A DNA stretch of 64,000 nt from Mangifera indica (GCF_011075055.1 NC_058151.1:4978251-5042250); one strand, 5' to 3'. Shown: positions 1 through 13,367, numbered from the stretch's first letter. Translations and numbers: made by a program. The notes: generated by a model from the sequence alone, not told the origin.

Positions 1-800
1 ATTAAATATATAATAAAAAATTATTTTAATATTAAATATTGAAATATTAAAATTAAAAAAATTAAATTCTTATCCACTAAAGTCAAAAGTATTAATTAAA
101 AGGTTTGAAAAGCCTAATTTTGTGGGCAGACATTAAAAAAATTATATTTTTGCACATTTGGTGTCTTTCTCTATTCTTTTATTTTACTCACTTCCTTTAT
201 TCATTTTCATTGTTTAACTATTCAACTTATCATCATGTTATACATTGCTTCTTGCATCCTCTCACTTTACTAATGAAAACTCTTTTGCCTCTTTTGACCT
301 AACTATATCGGTAAAGATTTTTGCCTCTTCTAACGAGGTTGATGACAATTTTAGTTTTTTTGTTCTTGTCTTAATTTAATTGAATCAAGTTTCAACTCTT
401 TTGAATCTATTTTTTTTCTCTTCTATTATTTATTTAGCATCGAACAATATTTGACAATCTTCTTTGTCAACTTTTATTCTACTATTAAAACAAATTTTAA
501 TATAGAATTTAGAAATCAAGTAACCAAAAATTTGGTTCAGTTATCTAGTAAAATCAATTTGGTTATCAACTAGTTTTTATATAAAATAGATTCAATTTCG
601 ATTTGAAATTTTCTTTGAACTGAAAAATCAATTCAGTTCACAAATACTTCTAATCGATTTGGTTACTCGATTTTGTAAACTCTTAATTCCCTATATACCT
701 ATTCTCTCTTGTCTTCACTCTATCATGCAAATATTTTGAGCAAAATGTCAAACATTCTTTTGCTAAATACCCTTTAACAACAGAACCCTTTGATATACTT
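1..800. other. AT-rich intergenic DNA with a short MITE-like repeat
   Basis: No gene is supported here; the short open frames are low-complexity. Positions about 510-655 contain repeated AACC/GGTT and TTCAGTT/AACTGAA blocks and end in a TACTTCTA sequence. The blocks resemble those at 7140-7420 and 10830-11100, so this is probably a small non-autonomous hAT-type element. Its ends were not resolved. Confidence 0.35.
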
Positions 801-819
801 CTATTACCAACAAATCCCT

Positions 820-2215
820 TCAAATTACATATATCTCTCCCACAAAATACATCCATTGATACACAGCTAGTCCGCCAAGCCTAAATTTATCTACTCTATG
901 TATAGGCAAATGCACCATGATGTCAAACAAGTTAGGAGGAAAAATCTTTTGTAGTAGGCATAATACTTCAATGATTGCAGATTGTAAGTAATCTAAATAA
1001 TTTGGTTTTAACACTTTATTGCACACACCTCTTAAAAAAAACACCCAATCTTATTAAAATAGTTACAACATGTTTTGGGGGTGTCTTTTTGACAACATAT
1101 TATTACAAGTAATGCATGATAAAATGGGCACCATGGCTCTTGTACCTTGAAATCTTTCTCTTACCAACCTTAACACATCATGAAATATTCGAAGCACAAC
1201 CTTGTGGTAATTTTGCATCCTTCAAAACAAAACAAAGAATCTCTTTCTTTTTTGCTATGATGGAAAAACATGTTTTCGCTAACAACACATATTGGCCATC
1301 ATTTACTATAGTTGATTGTAATTCCCTTCGAATGTTCATGTCATATAAGTCATAATGTGCATATACAAAATCTTTTTTCTTTCTTGGAATGTCTAGTAAA
1401 GTGCCAAAGGTACTATCACAAATTTTTTTCTCTATATGCATCACATTAAGATTATGATGACATAAATTATGCTCCCAATATGGTATTGGAAAAAATAAAC
1501 TTTTTTCCCATGAAATTTCACTTGCTATTTTGATCTTTTTCGTCGACTTCCCAAATACATTCTCAAAATTATTTAAAAGTTCTCAAACATTAGTCCCTAA
1601 CAAAGGAGGAATGGATATTTCTTACTCCACATCACCATTAAAGGATCTCTTATCATGTCTCCATGGGTGATCCTTATCCAAGAATTTACGATGCCTCACA
1701 TAGCAAGTCTTCCTACTATGTTTTAAATATTGGAAGCTCATCTCATAATGACAACTAGGGCATGCAAGTTTTCCCCTCGTACTCTATCGAAAAGCATTGC
1801 ATATGATGGGAAGTCATTAACAGTCCATAGCAAAAATGCAAGCATTTTAAATGTTTGATTAGTGGAAGCATTATAAGTATCCATCCCAATTTCCCAAGGT
1901 CACCTCATTTCTTTAATAAATAGCTGCATGTAGACATCAATATTTTGACTAGGAGAGGATGGTCCCGAAATAATTGAAGACAAGATCAAATATTTTGGTT
2001 TTATGTAATGTCATGAAAGCAAATTATAATTAATCAAAATGATTGGCATGTGCTATGCACAATGCTCATTGTCCTAAATGGATTGAATCCATCACTCATG
2101 AGATCCAACCTTACATTTTTAGGGCCTTGTACAAAATGAGGATACAATGAGTCAAATTTCTTCTAATCTTCACCATCAATTGGATGTCTCAAATTGAGAA
2201 TAGAAAAAAATATCA
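820..2215 (-). pseudogene. CACTA (En/Spm) TNP2-like transposase, decayed
   Basis: Read on the minus strand from 2215 down to 820, successive short open pieces match the plant CACTA TNP2 transposase in order. They are a SDGFNPFRTMS block near 2090, an ALLWTVNDFPSYA-like block near 1810, a YLKHSRKTCYVRHRKFL-like block near 1700, and a MHIEKKICDSTFGTLLDIP block ending at 1444. The DUF4218 C-terminal block (FPPNLFDIMVHLPIH, then GG and YQWMYF) lies at 820-1044. Such proteins cut and paste CACTA elements. The frame is broken by several shifts and stops, and no CACTA termini or 3-bp target duplication could be assigned, so this is a dead internal fragment. The family call rests on motif order recognised by eye. 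Confidence 0.8.
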
Positions 2216-3395
2216 ACACAATACAATAGCTCAACAAAAGTAGTTTCTTTCCCAATTACAACTCCTAAGTAAATATAACAAAGATTGAAAGGAATATTAA
2301 CTAAGAAGTTAAGAATTGAATTTATATACTACCTTAGTCACAACGCTTCTTTTGTTGGAGACTAATGTTGAAGAATGCTTTGAGGTCAGAGATTGATGCC
2401 AAAGAACTCATTGGTGTCACTAGACTCACTTTGAGGTCTTCCTGTGATCGCTGGTTGTTGTGAATGTGAGAGTTGAAGGTTGATTTAGCTTTTGAGGAGG
2501 ATGGATTATGATGGGTGGGTTGTACAGATATTATGTAAATCATAAAAGAGAGTGGAATATTATAATCATACCTATGGATTTACCCAATTAAGGTCAATTC
2601 TTTTTCAAAAATTTCTATAATTGTGAGGTAATAAATCCAATACCTCGCCAAACTATAATTTAGAATTTTTTAAATATAATTTAGATATTATATGCAAAAT
2701 CATTTTTTAATATTGTTGATAATGTCACATTTAAACTATAACTTAGCTTGGCCATCAATTAATCAGTAAATGTTGATTAACCCAATCAACCTTTTTACTA
2801 AATTAGAAGACCAGCAATGATCAAGTAGAAAGAAATTGTAAGGAGACAAAAAGAAATTGAATGTTTTTATGGAATTGCCCAAATAGTGAGGAGTGAAAAA
2901 GAAATGAAATTGTGAGAAGTGAAATTTTGATGAAAAATTAGATTGAATTTTGGTGAAGATGTGAAGAAGGAAACTAAATGTTTTACGAAATTGGCGCAAC
3001 AAATTCATCAATAGAGAAAAAATAGTGTTTGGAGTTTTCATAAAATGTCGTAGTTTTAATGTACCATAAAATTTCATATCTAATTTAACCATAATTGAAA
3101 TTATGATCTATTACAATGATTATTAAATTTGTTGTTTTATATCTCATAACACTATAGTATTTTTGTAACTGCAGTTTATTATTAATTTTGTAATATAATA
3201 TTATTAAAATTGTAGCTTATATTATTTTAGGCAACACTTTAAAAAATATAACCAAGTTAAGCATTGTCTAAAGTCTAATATGTGATAGTGAATGTTGTAT
3301 GAACATTACCTAGTCCCCAATTTTTTTTACAAAATTGGTTGTACTCCTCTATATATAAAAGGTACAGGCTGCATTTTTACATAACCTTTGTTTAT
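2216..3395. other. Intergenic, no gene recognised
   Basis: Open frames exist at 2334-2543 and 2763-3092 on the minus strand, but they carry no recognisable motif and are of biased composition. I see no RNA gene or clear repeat structure. Confidence 0.4.
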
Positions 3396-3399
3396 AATT

Positions 3400-4105
3400 C
3401 TGAAGTATAAATTTAACTTCAATGAAGGCAATACTCTTTGTCACAGAGTCTAACTTTGACATAATAAAGACTACAATTGGATCAAAATATGATCATATCC
3501 CATCTATTATGTATTTAATCAACTCCTTCTCAATAACTACTTGACCACTACCTATTAGAGCATCAAAATTCTCTTTCAACTTTTTCATGTAATCATGCAC
3601 AATTAAGTCTCCTTTTATCAATGTTCGCAAAATATTCAAGTTCATCACTCTCACTCTGACTTAATAAAAAAAATAATGTTCTAAAACACTCCAAATCTTA
3701 TATAAGGTTACACAATGTGCTATATGATTAAACATACATTCAAAAATATATTCTAAGAGTGAACTCAGTAACAATTTGTCATTTTTCTTCCATATACCAT
3801 ATTGTGGAATCTATTGTTTAAAGGAGTTCATACCATGCTCAGGTTTTTATATTTATCAATGAAGATGGACAAGGAACTAAAGTTGCAAGTCGATCTACCA
3901 ACTCAAACTCACCAATAATGTAAAGAACTTGAGCTTGCCAGTAGATATCGATCTCCTTTAAAAGTTTCGCAATGATTGATTGAAGGTTCAAAAATGGAAA
4001 AACCCTAAGTTGTACTATTTTGATGCCCACAGATGAACTAACTTGAAAGCTCTTCTCTATAGTCATTGGATGACTTGAAATAGAGTCTTGATTTACTATT
4101 GACAT
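3400..4105 (-). pseudogene. Ty1/copia gag remnant
   Basis: On the minus strand, the piece at 3839-4105 reads like the N-terminal part of a copia Gag: FPFLNLQSIIAKLLKE, then WQAQVLYIIGEFELVD, then the VPCPSSLI block. Further downstream, 3418-3610 reads VHDYMKKLKENFDALIG followed by GSGQVVIEKELIKYIIDG and YDPIVVFIMSKLDS. This is the usual UBN2/gag order (nucleic-acid-packaging protein of the retrotransposon). The two parts are separated by stops and frameshifts near 3700-3840. No integrase, reverse transcriptase or LTR was found beside it, so it is a truncated fossil. The family is clear; the exact ends are not. Confidence 0.7.
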
Positions 4106-7100
4106 GAGTCAAAGAGCACTGACACTATAAAAGTAATTAACAAGTATTTTTAAACCCTAACAAAGAACGAAAAATAATCCAAGGTTTCAACTAATTATTT
4201 TCATACCTTATCAAAGGTACAACTTCTTTCTTTTATACAACAAGTGATAGTTAAATTTCTTGAAAAAATGATTCTAATCGTCTAATTACAAACCTAGAAT
4301 CAATTATTACATATTTAGATCTAAGAAAGCAAAAATATCTAATGTAGAAGAAGAACCCTAACTCTTAGACACTTCTTGAAACACATAGGAAGAGAGAAAA
4401 AGATATCTCCCCTCGATAGCAACTTTCTTACCATATAACTTCTAAAAACCTTGTCATTTCACTTTAATTTATATGCACTATTTCCAATTATTTCTCTAAC
4501 CTTGTTTCCTTTTCATTTCTCCCTCTATACTCCATCTGTTTAATCAGCACATAACTCTACCAGTCTTAAAACAATTTTTTTGATCCTCAATTTTGTTCAA
4601 ACCTTAAAACACTTTAATTGATGAATTATTCAAACTTCATAGTTATTTGGATGCAATTCCATCTATAATCAATACACATAGGAGAGCTCAATAACTTCAC
4701 CAATCCTTGGTATGTCATATTTGATTAGATTGTCACTATTTTATGTTTTTCTCCAACGTACATCCTTGTTTTGTCATCCATTGAGGTCTACTACTCTCCG
4801 TATCTGGCCAATACAACAATATTAGACATTTTTGAGTAATTCTAGAAATTTGTAAATTAAATATATAAGAATTATTTTGGAAGATAAACTGAAAATATGT
4901 AAAAGCCTTAGTGGAAAATTTCATTTCATTTACCATGTAAAATTTCACAAACCATCTAAAATTATAATTTTGTCCAATAAACTAAATTCACCTGCTAGAG
5001 CCAATCTCTCCTAGTCACATTTTCCTCTTGATTTTACTACTTCTATGGCAGTTCCCTTTAAAACTCATATCAATCATTCAAATAAACAAAAACATAAGTA
5101 AATATTCATCTTCCAACTTGGATCACTGATGATTCTTGTTTGATTTTATATTTTTTGAATGAGATTTTGATAACGTGTTTATTGAAAGGGGGAGTTAGAT
5201 TAAGGATATTAGGGTTTTGCTAAATGTTGAAAGGTGGTGAGAGAAACTTGTTATTATTTGAGTTTTTTTGGCTATATTTATATAAACCTTAGAATGTTAG
5301 CAAAAATGGTATACATCCCTTCATATATTACTATTTTAATTAATTTCCTTTAAAATATATATATATTTCAGATGATACTTAATTTATGTCATGTAATAAA
5401 TAAATAATAAATAGATGGATTTGATGGATAACATAATATAGTACCATATAGAATATTAAAGGATAATAATTTGATATATTCAAATGTGGTTTAAGTTTGA
5501 TAAGTATAACATTTTTCAACATATAAATATGCTACTAATTTGTGGACAGAGATATTTGAATAGCCAGCTTGCGATGTGGAGAAGCAATGAGTATTTGGAG
5601 TGATCAGAATACTTGTAGGACAGGAAGGCTGAGATGGTTCTGCCGTATTTTAAATATTTCTATAAATTTATCAACATACACAAATATGTATCAAATTTAG
5701 AAGAGACAAAGAAGAAATGATGCATGGCGATTGCCTCTTTTCAAAATGCATGGAGTACAACCATGCTAGTGAACTCTATACAAGTAAAATGTATTTAAGA
5801 ATTCATGAAATCTTCATCAGTGGAACACACACACACACATACATACATGCATGCATGCATGTGTCCTAATCATCATCATACAATTCTATATTTCATGAGT
5901 GAGCAAGCAATAATATAGTATTCTTTAATACTATACAACATTTCATATTAATTTTGCATTGCATTAACTGAAACAAAATACAAGGGCTCAATTCATATGC
6001 ATTGTACAATTCAATGCAAAGTGAAAAGATGTGTTAAGTATCACATTTTACTATTTCACAAAACTTGTACTTTATTTTCATCCAAACTGTTATTTAATAT
6101 TAATAATAGTATCATTAATCATAATTCATATATAAAATAATTTCTTTACATTTTTTTTTTCAAATTATAATATTCATTGTCACATAAAATCCATAACCAT
6201 TACACAGGAATAACAATACTAGTTCTTTTCTTTTCTTTTTTCAAATTATTACAATTAGATAAATGATTGATTTTAAATAAAAGTTAGGATTTCATTAGAT
6301 AAATATTATTATTAAAAAATTTAACAAAAATAAATGTAATCAAACACAACACAAATTATTTGGTACATTATTCTATATTATTGTCCAACACAAAGCAATA
6401 CTGTACCATATAATGTGTATCAAATATAGACCTCAGAGACTATCAAACATATCACTGCGTAGTTTCAATGCCGTTCAATCGAAGTATTCTTATTATTAAA
6501 TCACAAGACAAATTAACCAGTACTTTATACTTATTTCAATAAAATTAAACTATAATTGCCAATTGCAAGTTGTTTATGGATGATTTATGTGAATATAAAT
6601 TGATTAAGATAGCTGGTCATGATCAAACTGTATACGATTAATTTACAGTTCTTATCTCAATCAATCGAAACACAAAATGAAAGCAGGTTTTTGTAAACTT
6701 CCTTCTATTGTGTTTAGTCATTCCACGGTATTAATTACTTGTGTAATCCATACATGTTCATACTGATATATGTAACTCCACGTATCATTTATTATATATA
6801 GTTTAAACCGATAGTCTATATATGCAAATTATAAACATATATAAATATGATTATATATTTGAGAAACCCAGTTGTGTAAACGAGATCTTTCTTAGTTTTA
6901 AATCATGTTTGTGTAATGATGGCAGCCCATATAAACATGCCACATGGCGAGAATTATTTGATAAAAATAAATGATTAAAAGTGTTGAGTCAAACATTTAA
7001 TGGTGGCATGGTTGAATTATAAGCACTTACAAGGGAAATTGGAAGAGATTAGGACACAAAGTATCGTCTACTTCCAAGCCATCCCTCTCCTCATCCTCTA

Positions 7101-7139
7101 CTCCACAAACTTATTATGGCAACTAGTTTTGTCTACCGT
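4106..7139. other. Intergenic, AT-rich
   Basis: No gene recognised. The stretch holds a compound microsatellite (ACAC then ATACATAC then ATGCATGC) at about 5825-5862 and many short A/T runs. The last kilobase is upstream flank of the polygalacturonase gene. Confidence 0.45.
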
Positions 7140-7425
7140 CAACTCCACCGACTTACCCCAATTCAAACCAAATTAAATCGATTTTTAAATCAAAAATCAA
7201 ATTAAAAAATAAAATATTTAAAAAATTGATTCAAAAAAATGAAAAGATCAATTTTTCAATTCAGTTATTGATTTATTCAATTTTTAAAATCAATAATCAA
7301 ACCAAATTAATTGTTAAAAAGTTGAATAAAAAAATAAAATATCAATCATATTTTTAAAAAAATTTAAAAAATAATAAAATATGATAATTCTTTAAAATTC
7401 GGTTAACAAACCGGTTAACTCTTTT
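7140..7425. repeat. Short AT-rich MITE-like repeat (hAT-type candidate)
   Basis: The segment is built of repeated AACCAAATTAA, AATCAAA and TTGATTCA blocks and closes with CGGTTAACAAACCGGTTAAC. It resembles the blocks at 510-655 and 10830-11100. Termini and target duplication were not resolved. It lies 300-600 bp upstream of the polygalacturonase TATA-like sequence. Confidence 0.35.
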
Positions 7426-7727
7426 TTTTTTTTGAGAGAGTGACTTGATTTGTAATGATGTGCCTTTACTTGCCGATTTTGCAAACCCAGAAGATCTTTC
7501 TTTCAGAAAACGATCAAATTCATGAATATGAAATAAAACATATGAATATAAAAGCATATGAAATCTCTACGTTATATACATAAATTTAATTTTCTTAAAG
7601 TATGGAGAAAATTTGTTGGAGTTCTTTTCGTCTAAACCTCTCGTTTCTCAAGCCATGCCTTGTTAGAGTAATGTAAACTGACACCATAACAAATCTCTTT
7701 GTCTCAACTCTCAAGCTTTTCCTTCTC

Positions 7728-7733
7728 TATAAG
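7728..7733 (+). promoter_or_regulatory. TATA-like box of the polygalacturonase gene
   Basis: TATAAG follows a pyrimidine-rich stretch 149 bp upstream of the ATG at 7877. If used, transcription would start around 7758-7765, just before an upstream ATG at 7768. This is inferred from position and sequence only. Confidence 0.45.
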
Positions 7734-7876
7734 TATACAAACTCATCATTTCTTTCTCTTTACTTCCATGCCAAGCTATCTATCCATTCCATTTATTTTG
7801 GGTTATTCATCATCAAATTATATTCCTAATACTCTTCAATTTCTCTTTGCTTGCTTAAAAGAATATTATAATAGTA

Positions 7877-10164
7877 ATGGCTCTACTACATCCATATGCC
7901 TCCTTCACATTTTCTATCATCTTTATCCCTTTCATTTTAAGCTATTTCTGTTTGTCCGTTAAGGACACGCCTTATGATTATTACCATCAAGAAGCTTACG
8001 GTTATGGACATGATTCTCTAGCTTATCCTTCACACTTGACGGCCATTGAAGATGCAGAGTTTGAGGAGTATTTGATCAAGCTCATGAGAAAAGAAATTTT
8101 AGGCTCAAATGTTGTTGGTTTATTTTCCACGGCTAAAAATACTGTAATTGTTGATGATTTTGGAGCTAAAGGCGACGGATCAACTGATGACACTGAGGTA
8201 GTACATCTATATATGTATGTTTAAGAGAAGAATGTTTGGTTTACAATATGGTTGAGATGTCATTTCAATGATCATTGGAGGGTTAATGTGTATATAGTGA
8301 AAATGTCATAAATTTTTTAATTTTATTTTTATATTATTTGCATTGGATATTGCAGGCGTTCAAAAAGGCGTGGCAAGAAGCTTGTTCACAAGGAGCTGTC
8401 CTTGTGGTGCCTGGGGACAAAACATATTATCTTAAGCCGATCAGATTTTCAGGTCCTTGCAAACCAAATCTTATGGTTGAGGTGAGAATAACTTTGTCAG
8501 TATTTATATTTAAGAACTTTTCAAAGTTTCAGGAGAGATGCATATATATATACGGAGGACAAAATTAAATTAAATAATTAATCTATCATTATTTGCAGAT
8601 ATATGGAACATTAGAAGCATCGGATAGTCAATCTGACTACCGGAAAGATAGGAAGCATTGGCTTCTGTTTGATAGTGTTGAGAATTTATTAGTGGAAGGT
8701 GGTGGAACTATTAATGGCAATGGGAGGATTTGGTGGCAAAACTCCTGCAAAGTCAATAAATCCCTTGTAAGTGACTCATTAATTATCAACTCTAATTTCT
8801 CATAAACTTAATTGAATTATCTTCTTTGTTCTTCTGAGGCTGATTGATTTTTCTTTTTCATTTTCTTCTTTTTTACTATTTTGCAGCCTTGCAAAGATGC
8901 ACCAACGGTATGTGTATATGTTTTCATAAATACAAAGATTATTGAGTATATGTGATTATTTGACTTAACACTATATATGTTGGCAGGCCCTGACCTTCTA
9001 TAGAAGCAAAAATTTGGTGGTGAGGAATCTGAATATCCAAGATTCGCAGCAAATTCATGTTTCTTTTCAAAAATCAACAAATGTTATGGCTTCAAATCTC
9101 ATGATAACGGCACCAGCAGACAGCCCCAACACCGATGGAATTCATGTGACTAATACCCAGAACATAAGAATTACAAGCTCCACTATAAGAACAGGTGGGA
9201 TATAGATGTTACTTTTACAAAAGCAGCAGATTTTAAGTATTAATGCTTTCAAACAAACTTAAAATTCAACCTTTGTCATGCAATATATTTATTTGAACTT
9301 GATCCATCTGTTTTCAAGGTGATGATTGTATTTCTATCGTTGGTGGTTCCCAAAATGTGCAAGCTGAAGACATAACCTGCGGACCAGGCCACGGAATCAG
9401 GTACAGCCATTAAACTTTGGCAATATCATTATTTTCATTTTTATTTATATTTTGTCTTGTAATTTTGTTGATTCTTATGGTGGGGTCAGTATTGGAAGCC
9501 TTGGGGCCAAAAATTCGGAGGGTTATGTTTCAGGAGTAACCGTGAATGGAGCCCAAATTTCTGGAACAACAAATGGCGTTAGGATCAAGACGTGGCAGGT
9601 AATTATAAGGCATGAAAATACATATTTTTTGTGTGTGTATATATATATATATATAATACCTATCGAGCTTTTATGTTTATATAGTTGATTGATCTTCATA
9701 ATGTTCATCTGTCTTAAAATATTAATCGAGCAGGGAGGGTCAGGAACTGCAAGCAACATCAAATTCCAAAACATATACATGTTTAATGTTTCCAATCCCA
9801 TTATAATCGACCAAAATTATTGCGACCAAGAGGAGCCCTGCAAGGAACAGGTACAAATTAGTATGATCCTAAATAATTATAAATTGGTAATATTATATCA
9901 ATAATTGATTTATTTATGTTTAATTACTTTTTTTTTTTTCAGAGCTCAGCAGTACAAGTGGAAAATGTTGTGTACAAAAACATATTAGGAACAAGTGCTT
10001 CGGATGTGGCAGTGAAATTTGACTGCAGTAAGAGCTATCCATGTGAGGGGATTGTGTTGCAAAATATAAACCTACAAAAACAAGGAGGTAATGCTGCACA
10101 AGCCGAATGCAACAATATTGTTAATTTGGATCAAATTGGATTTGTCTCACCATGCTGCCCGTGA
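7877..10164 (+). CDS. Polygalacturonase, GH28 family (nine exons)
   Basis: This gene encodes a secreted pectin-degrading enzyme that hydrolyses alpha-1,4-galacturonan in the cell wall. The exon model is 7877-8197, 8356-8481, 8599-8766, 8887-8907, 8987-9194, 9319-9400, 9490-9598, 9734-9850 and 9943-10164. All introns are GT-AG and the total is 457 aa. A hydrophobic N-terminus (about residues 8-30) looks like a signal peptide and is followed by a Tyr/His-rich linker. The pectin-lyase-like beta-helix starts near VDDFGAKGDGSTDD. All four GH28 motifs are present: SPNTDG (258-263), GDDC (282-285), GHG (305-307) and RIK (340-342), so the active site is complete. Exon 4 has only 21 nt (PCKDAPT). The sequence fits the plant clade of tissue-separation/dehiscence polygalacturonases (ADPG/QRT2-like), but orthology is inferred. 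The start was chosen because its frame includes the signal peptide and runs without a break into exon 1. Confidence 0.93.
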
Positions 10165-10825
10165 GAATTATTAGGAGATTTAATGGAGTTCAAGTGGGTC
10201 AATGGAGCTGTGGACACCAGATAAATCAAATTGCTGTAAAGATAATGACCAATTAGGCTGCCATAGTTCATAGTATATAGTGAATTAGAAAAATATACTA
10301 AGAGTAAATATTATATGTACATATAATAAGTATTAATAATGATCAGTAACTATATAATTAAATGATTTTGTACGAAAGATAAAATAATATTCAATGATAT
10401 TATATACATCATTTGTATCAAATTTTTATTAAATAATCTTATGTACACTCCATCATAAAATAGTATTTGGCTTTAGATAATTTAAGAAGGTGGATTTGGC
10501 CTTACAAATTTCAGGTTTCGCTGGTGCTATATCAGCTTGCCGAAGGATTGATGGAGTCCTTTGGAATGCATTATTAGGATATATAATTAGTGTGTGTATA
10601 AATATTAATTAAATAAGATTAATTCGATACGTTGTTTTAATTTTTTCCGGTGAATAATATTGAAGATGGTTTGAAGTTATTGATCTCATGAATAATAAAA
10701 TATTGAAAGATTTATTGTTTTTTAACAAATATGCAGAAACTTGGTCTATTTATATGGAAAGAAAAAATTTGCTTTAATTGATATCCTTAATTTTGATCAA
10801 TAAAAGTAAATCTTTATCACATTTT
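10165..10825. other. 3' flank of the polygalacturonase gene
   Basis: AT-rich sequence containing the presumed 3' UTR. No further gene or repeat is recognised. AATAAA-like signals are frequent, so the poly(A) site cannot be chosen. Confidence 0.45.
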
Positions 10826-10829
10826 TGTT

Positions 10830-11101
10830 AAGATTCAGTTAACTGAACCAAACCAAACCAATTTCTGAACTAAAAATCGAACTAAAAAATAGATTATTTA
10901 GAAAATTGATTCAAATATTGGTTTCAGAATTAATGTAACAAAACTAATTTTGTAATTCGATTATCGATTTATCTATTTTTTAAAATGGTTAATCAAACAA
11001 AACTAGTTTAGTTACTGGTTTATTTATATAGAAAGAAAATTCGATTTGATTCAAAATAATGTCAAATTGGTTTGGTTAACTAATTTTGAATACCTCTAAT
11101 T
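10830..11101. repeat. MITE-like repeat with TAGAGGTATTC-type end
   Basis: Repeated CAAACCAAACC/GGTTTGGTTA blocks lie in opposite orientations at the two ends. The right end reads GAATACCTCTA, whose complement TAGAGGTATTC is a typical start of plant non-autonomous hAT elements. A left partner and a target duplication were not resolved. It is related to the blocks at 510-655 and 7140-7425. Confidence 0.45.
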
Positions 11102-11149
11102 GACATAATAATTAATGATAATGAATTAGTATTGTAGTATGACCCATGA

Positions 11150-11575
11150 AAGCTTGAATGGGGTTGCAATTGAACCGATTGGACCCGAATAGTGTTGGGC
11201 TTGAGCTCAACTCGATTGGATATATATATCAAGCTTGATGGTAGGATTTGGGGCTCAAACTCGACATGGGAACAATTTATTCGAGTTTCATTCAAGCTCA
11301 ATAAAAAAATTATAACTAAACTTTATAATTTATGTATTTATTAATTACCCCCATGTTCAAAATGAGGGAGTCAAATTTTAGTTGTATAAATGTAAATTTT
11401 TAAATTTTACTTTATGTATAAATAATATTATACTTAAGTTGAGCCATGAACTTATTGAAGTAAGTAAAAACAAGTTTGAGTTTGATTAGACAATAATTAA
11501 TTTAAGTTCAACTCAACATGAGTTAAGCCACAAGCAACTCCTGAGTGACTTGACTTGTTTACAACTCTATGCCTA
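11150..11575. repeat. Non-autonomous element, GAGCTC/TTGAGC-rich
   Basis: GCTTGAGCTCAACTCGA-type words near the left (11199-11220) recur inverted near the right (AGTTCAACTCAACATGAG). The right edge, TTACAACTCTATG, resembles the complement of the left GGGGTTGCAATTG. This suggests a terminal-inverted-repeat element of about 420 bp without coding capacity. The ends are approximate. Confidence 0.4.
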
Positions 11576-11609
11576 AAATTCATTTGTGCACACAATTGCT
11601 AGCTCTATA

Positions 11610-12245
11610 CTTTTCAACAACATTTTTAAAATCAGACCGTTGATCGAATCAGTTGTCTTATCGATTTATGGTTTGATCGGTTTGACCAGTTCAATGAGAA
11701 AATCAATTGATTCAACTTATTATTAAATTATAATAAATAAATTTTGTTTAAAAATTTGTAAAAAATAAAATCAATCAAAATATTTACACCTATGGAGATT
11801 AGAATATATCTTTTTTAAGGAGTAAAAATTATTTATTTGATTTTAATGAAACAATTAAAATAAAAAAATTTTAATCTCATGATAAAGAAAAAAACATAAT
11901 TCTATAAATTATTGTCTATAGAAGATATTTTAATGGATATAAGATACTTTTTTTTCTTTTTTATTTTATTTTTAAACTTATTTTTTCTTACAAATCTTTA
12001 TAAATTCATCCAATCTAATAAAAAATAATTAAATTACTCAAAAATAATTAAAATTTAAAAAATTATTCAAAATTTTGATCAAACCCAATTTTTAACCGGT
12101 TCATTTAGTCAAACCCGGTTTTTGATTGGGTTTAACCGGTTCAATGAAAAAATCATTTTTTTGTATTAATTAAATTAGACTTGGAGCTAGTTCTCGATTC
12201 ATCCAGTTGAATCCACTGATTCAGTGAAGTTTTAAAATCATTACT
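11610..12245. repeat. Non-autonomous element with TTTTAAAATC ends
   Basis: The left edge TTTTTAAAATCAGACCG and the right edge TTTTAAAATCATTAC are roughly inverted, and both flanks carry GGTTTGACC/AACCGGTT words. The composition resembles the ends of the hAT family at 34445-39000, and the element may be a distant non-autonomous relative. No target duplication was resolved. Confidence 0.35.
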
Positions 12246-12496
12246 TTTTAGTGCATTTTCACATAGACAGTTGGAGGTGGCAAAGTGTTAAGCTAGCCCA
12301 AACCAAAAAAGTTTGGCCAAGGATTGCATTAAAGAACTACAGATTAGCGCAATACGACCTACTATTTTAAAAAATAAAAAACAAATTATGAAAAATTGTT
12401 TTTAAAACTTGTTGGAGTAGTTGTTGTACAACAATTACTCCAACAGTCAATTAGTCATTGGTTGCAATGATGTCCTTTAAATATTATTCTAAATTT

Positions 12497-13357
12497 GCCA
12501 AAGGACTATTTCCCACAAAAAATCAAAAGCACACGCACGACAATTGAAAAACTTAAACTCTCACTTATGACTTAACTTATGTTAACTTTTTCTATTACAA
12601 TGAAGGATAAAATAATTATTTTACTATTTATATTAAAAAGTTATAAAATTTATTACTGTTCCACCCCCTAGGTTTTAGAAACTAACATTTCATCCTTACC
12701 TAAATTTTTAAACTTTGAAAAGTAACATTCTCACCCACAAACTTAGGGTTTTCGTATTTTTCAAACTCAGTTGCCTCTCATAACTTTCAAAAATAACAGT
12801 TTCACCCTCACTCTACAATTTCATCTTTCGGCATCATCTCTGACCTCCTCCTCCTCCTCCTCTTAGTGCGATGAAAAGATCCTCATTTCCTCATCGTAGG
12901 GTGTGACAAAGAGATCTCCATCTCTTCGTCGCATTATGCAACGAGGAGATGAAGATCTCTTCGTCATACCACTTGTCATCGGACCAAGAAAAAGAGGAGA
13001 TCGGAGACGATGCCAGAAGATGAAGATGAAGAGTGGGGGATGAAACTGTTGTTTTTGAAAGTTATGGGGGACGACTAAGTTTAAAAAATATGGAAACCCT
13101 AGGTTTGGGAGTAAAATTATTACTTTTCAAAATCTGAAAACTTTAAATAAGGATGAAATGTTAGTTTCTAAAACCTAGCGTGGAAAAGTAACAAATTTTA
13201 TAACTTTTTAATATAAACAATAAAATGACCATTTTATCCCTTATTTTAACAGAAAAAATTAATAGAAGTTGAGTCATTCGTGGGAGTTTCTGTTTTTCAA
13301 CTGCCGCGGGTGTACTTTTGAATTTCAACTAAAACTTGGGTAGAAAACAGTCCTCCC
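12497..13357. mobile_element. Foldback element FB1 (long terminal inverted repeats)
   Basis: The left edge GCCAAAGGACTATTTCCC pairs with the right edge, and similarity between the arms continues inward for about 250 bp, including AACATTTCATCC and CCTAGGTTTTAGAAAC blocks that reappear inverted. The centre is rich in CTCCTC/GATGAAG triplets and has no open frame. The direct repeat TTCTAAATTT flanks both sides (12487-12496 and 13358-13367). That fits a Mutator-type 9-10-bp target duplication. Relatives lie at 23665, 24640 and 33796. Confidence 0.75.
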
Positions 13358-13367
13358 TTCTAAATTT

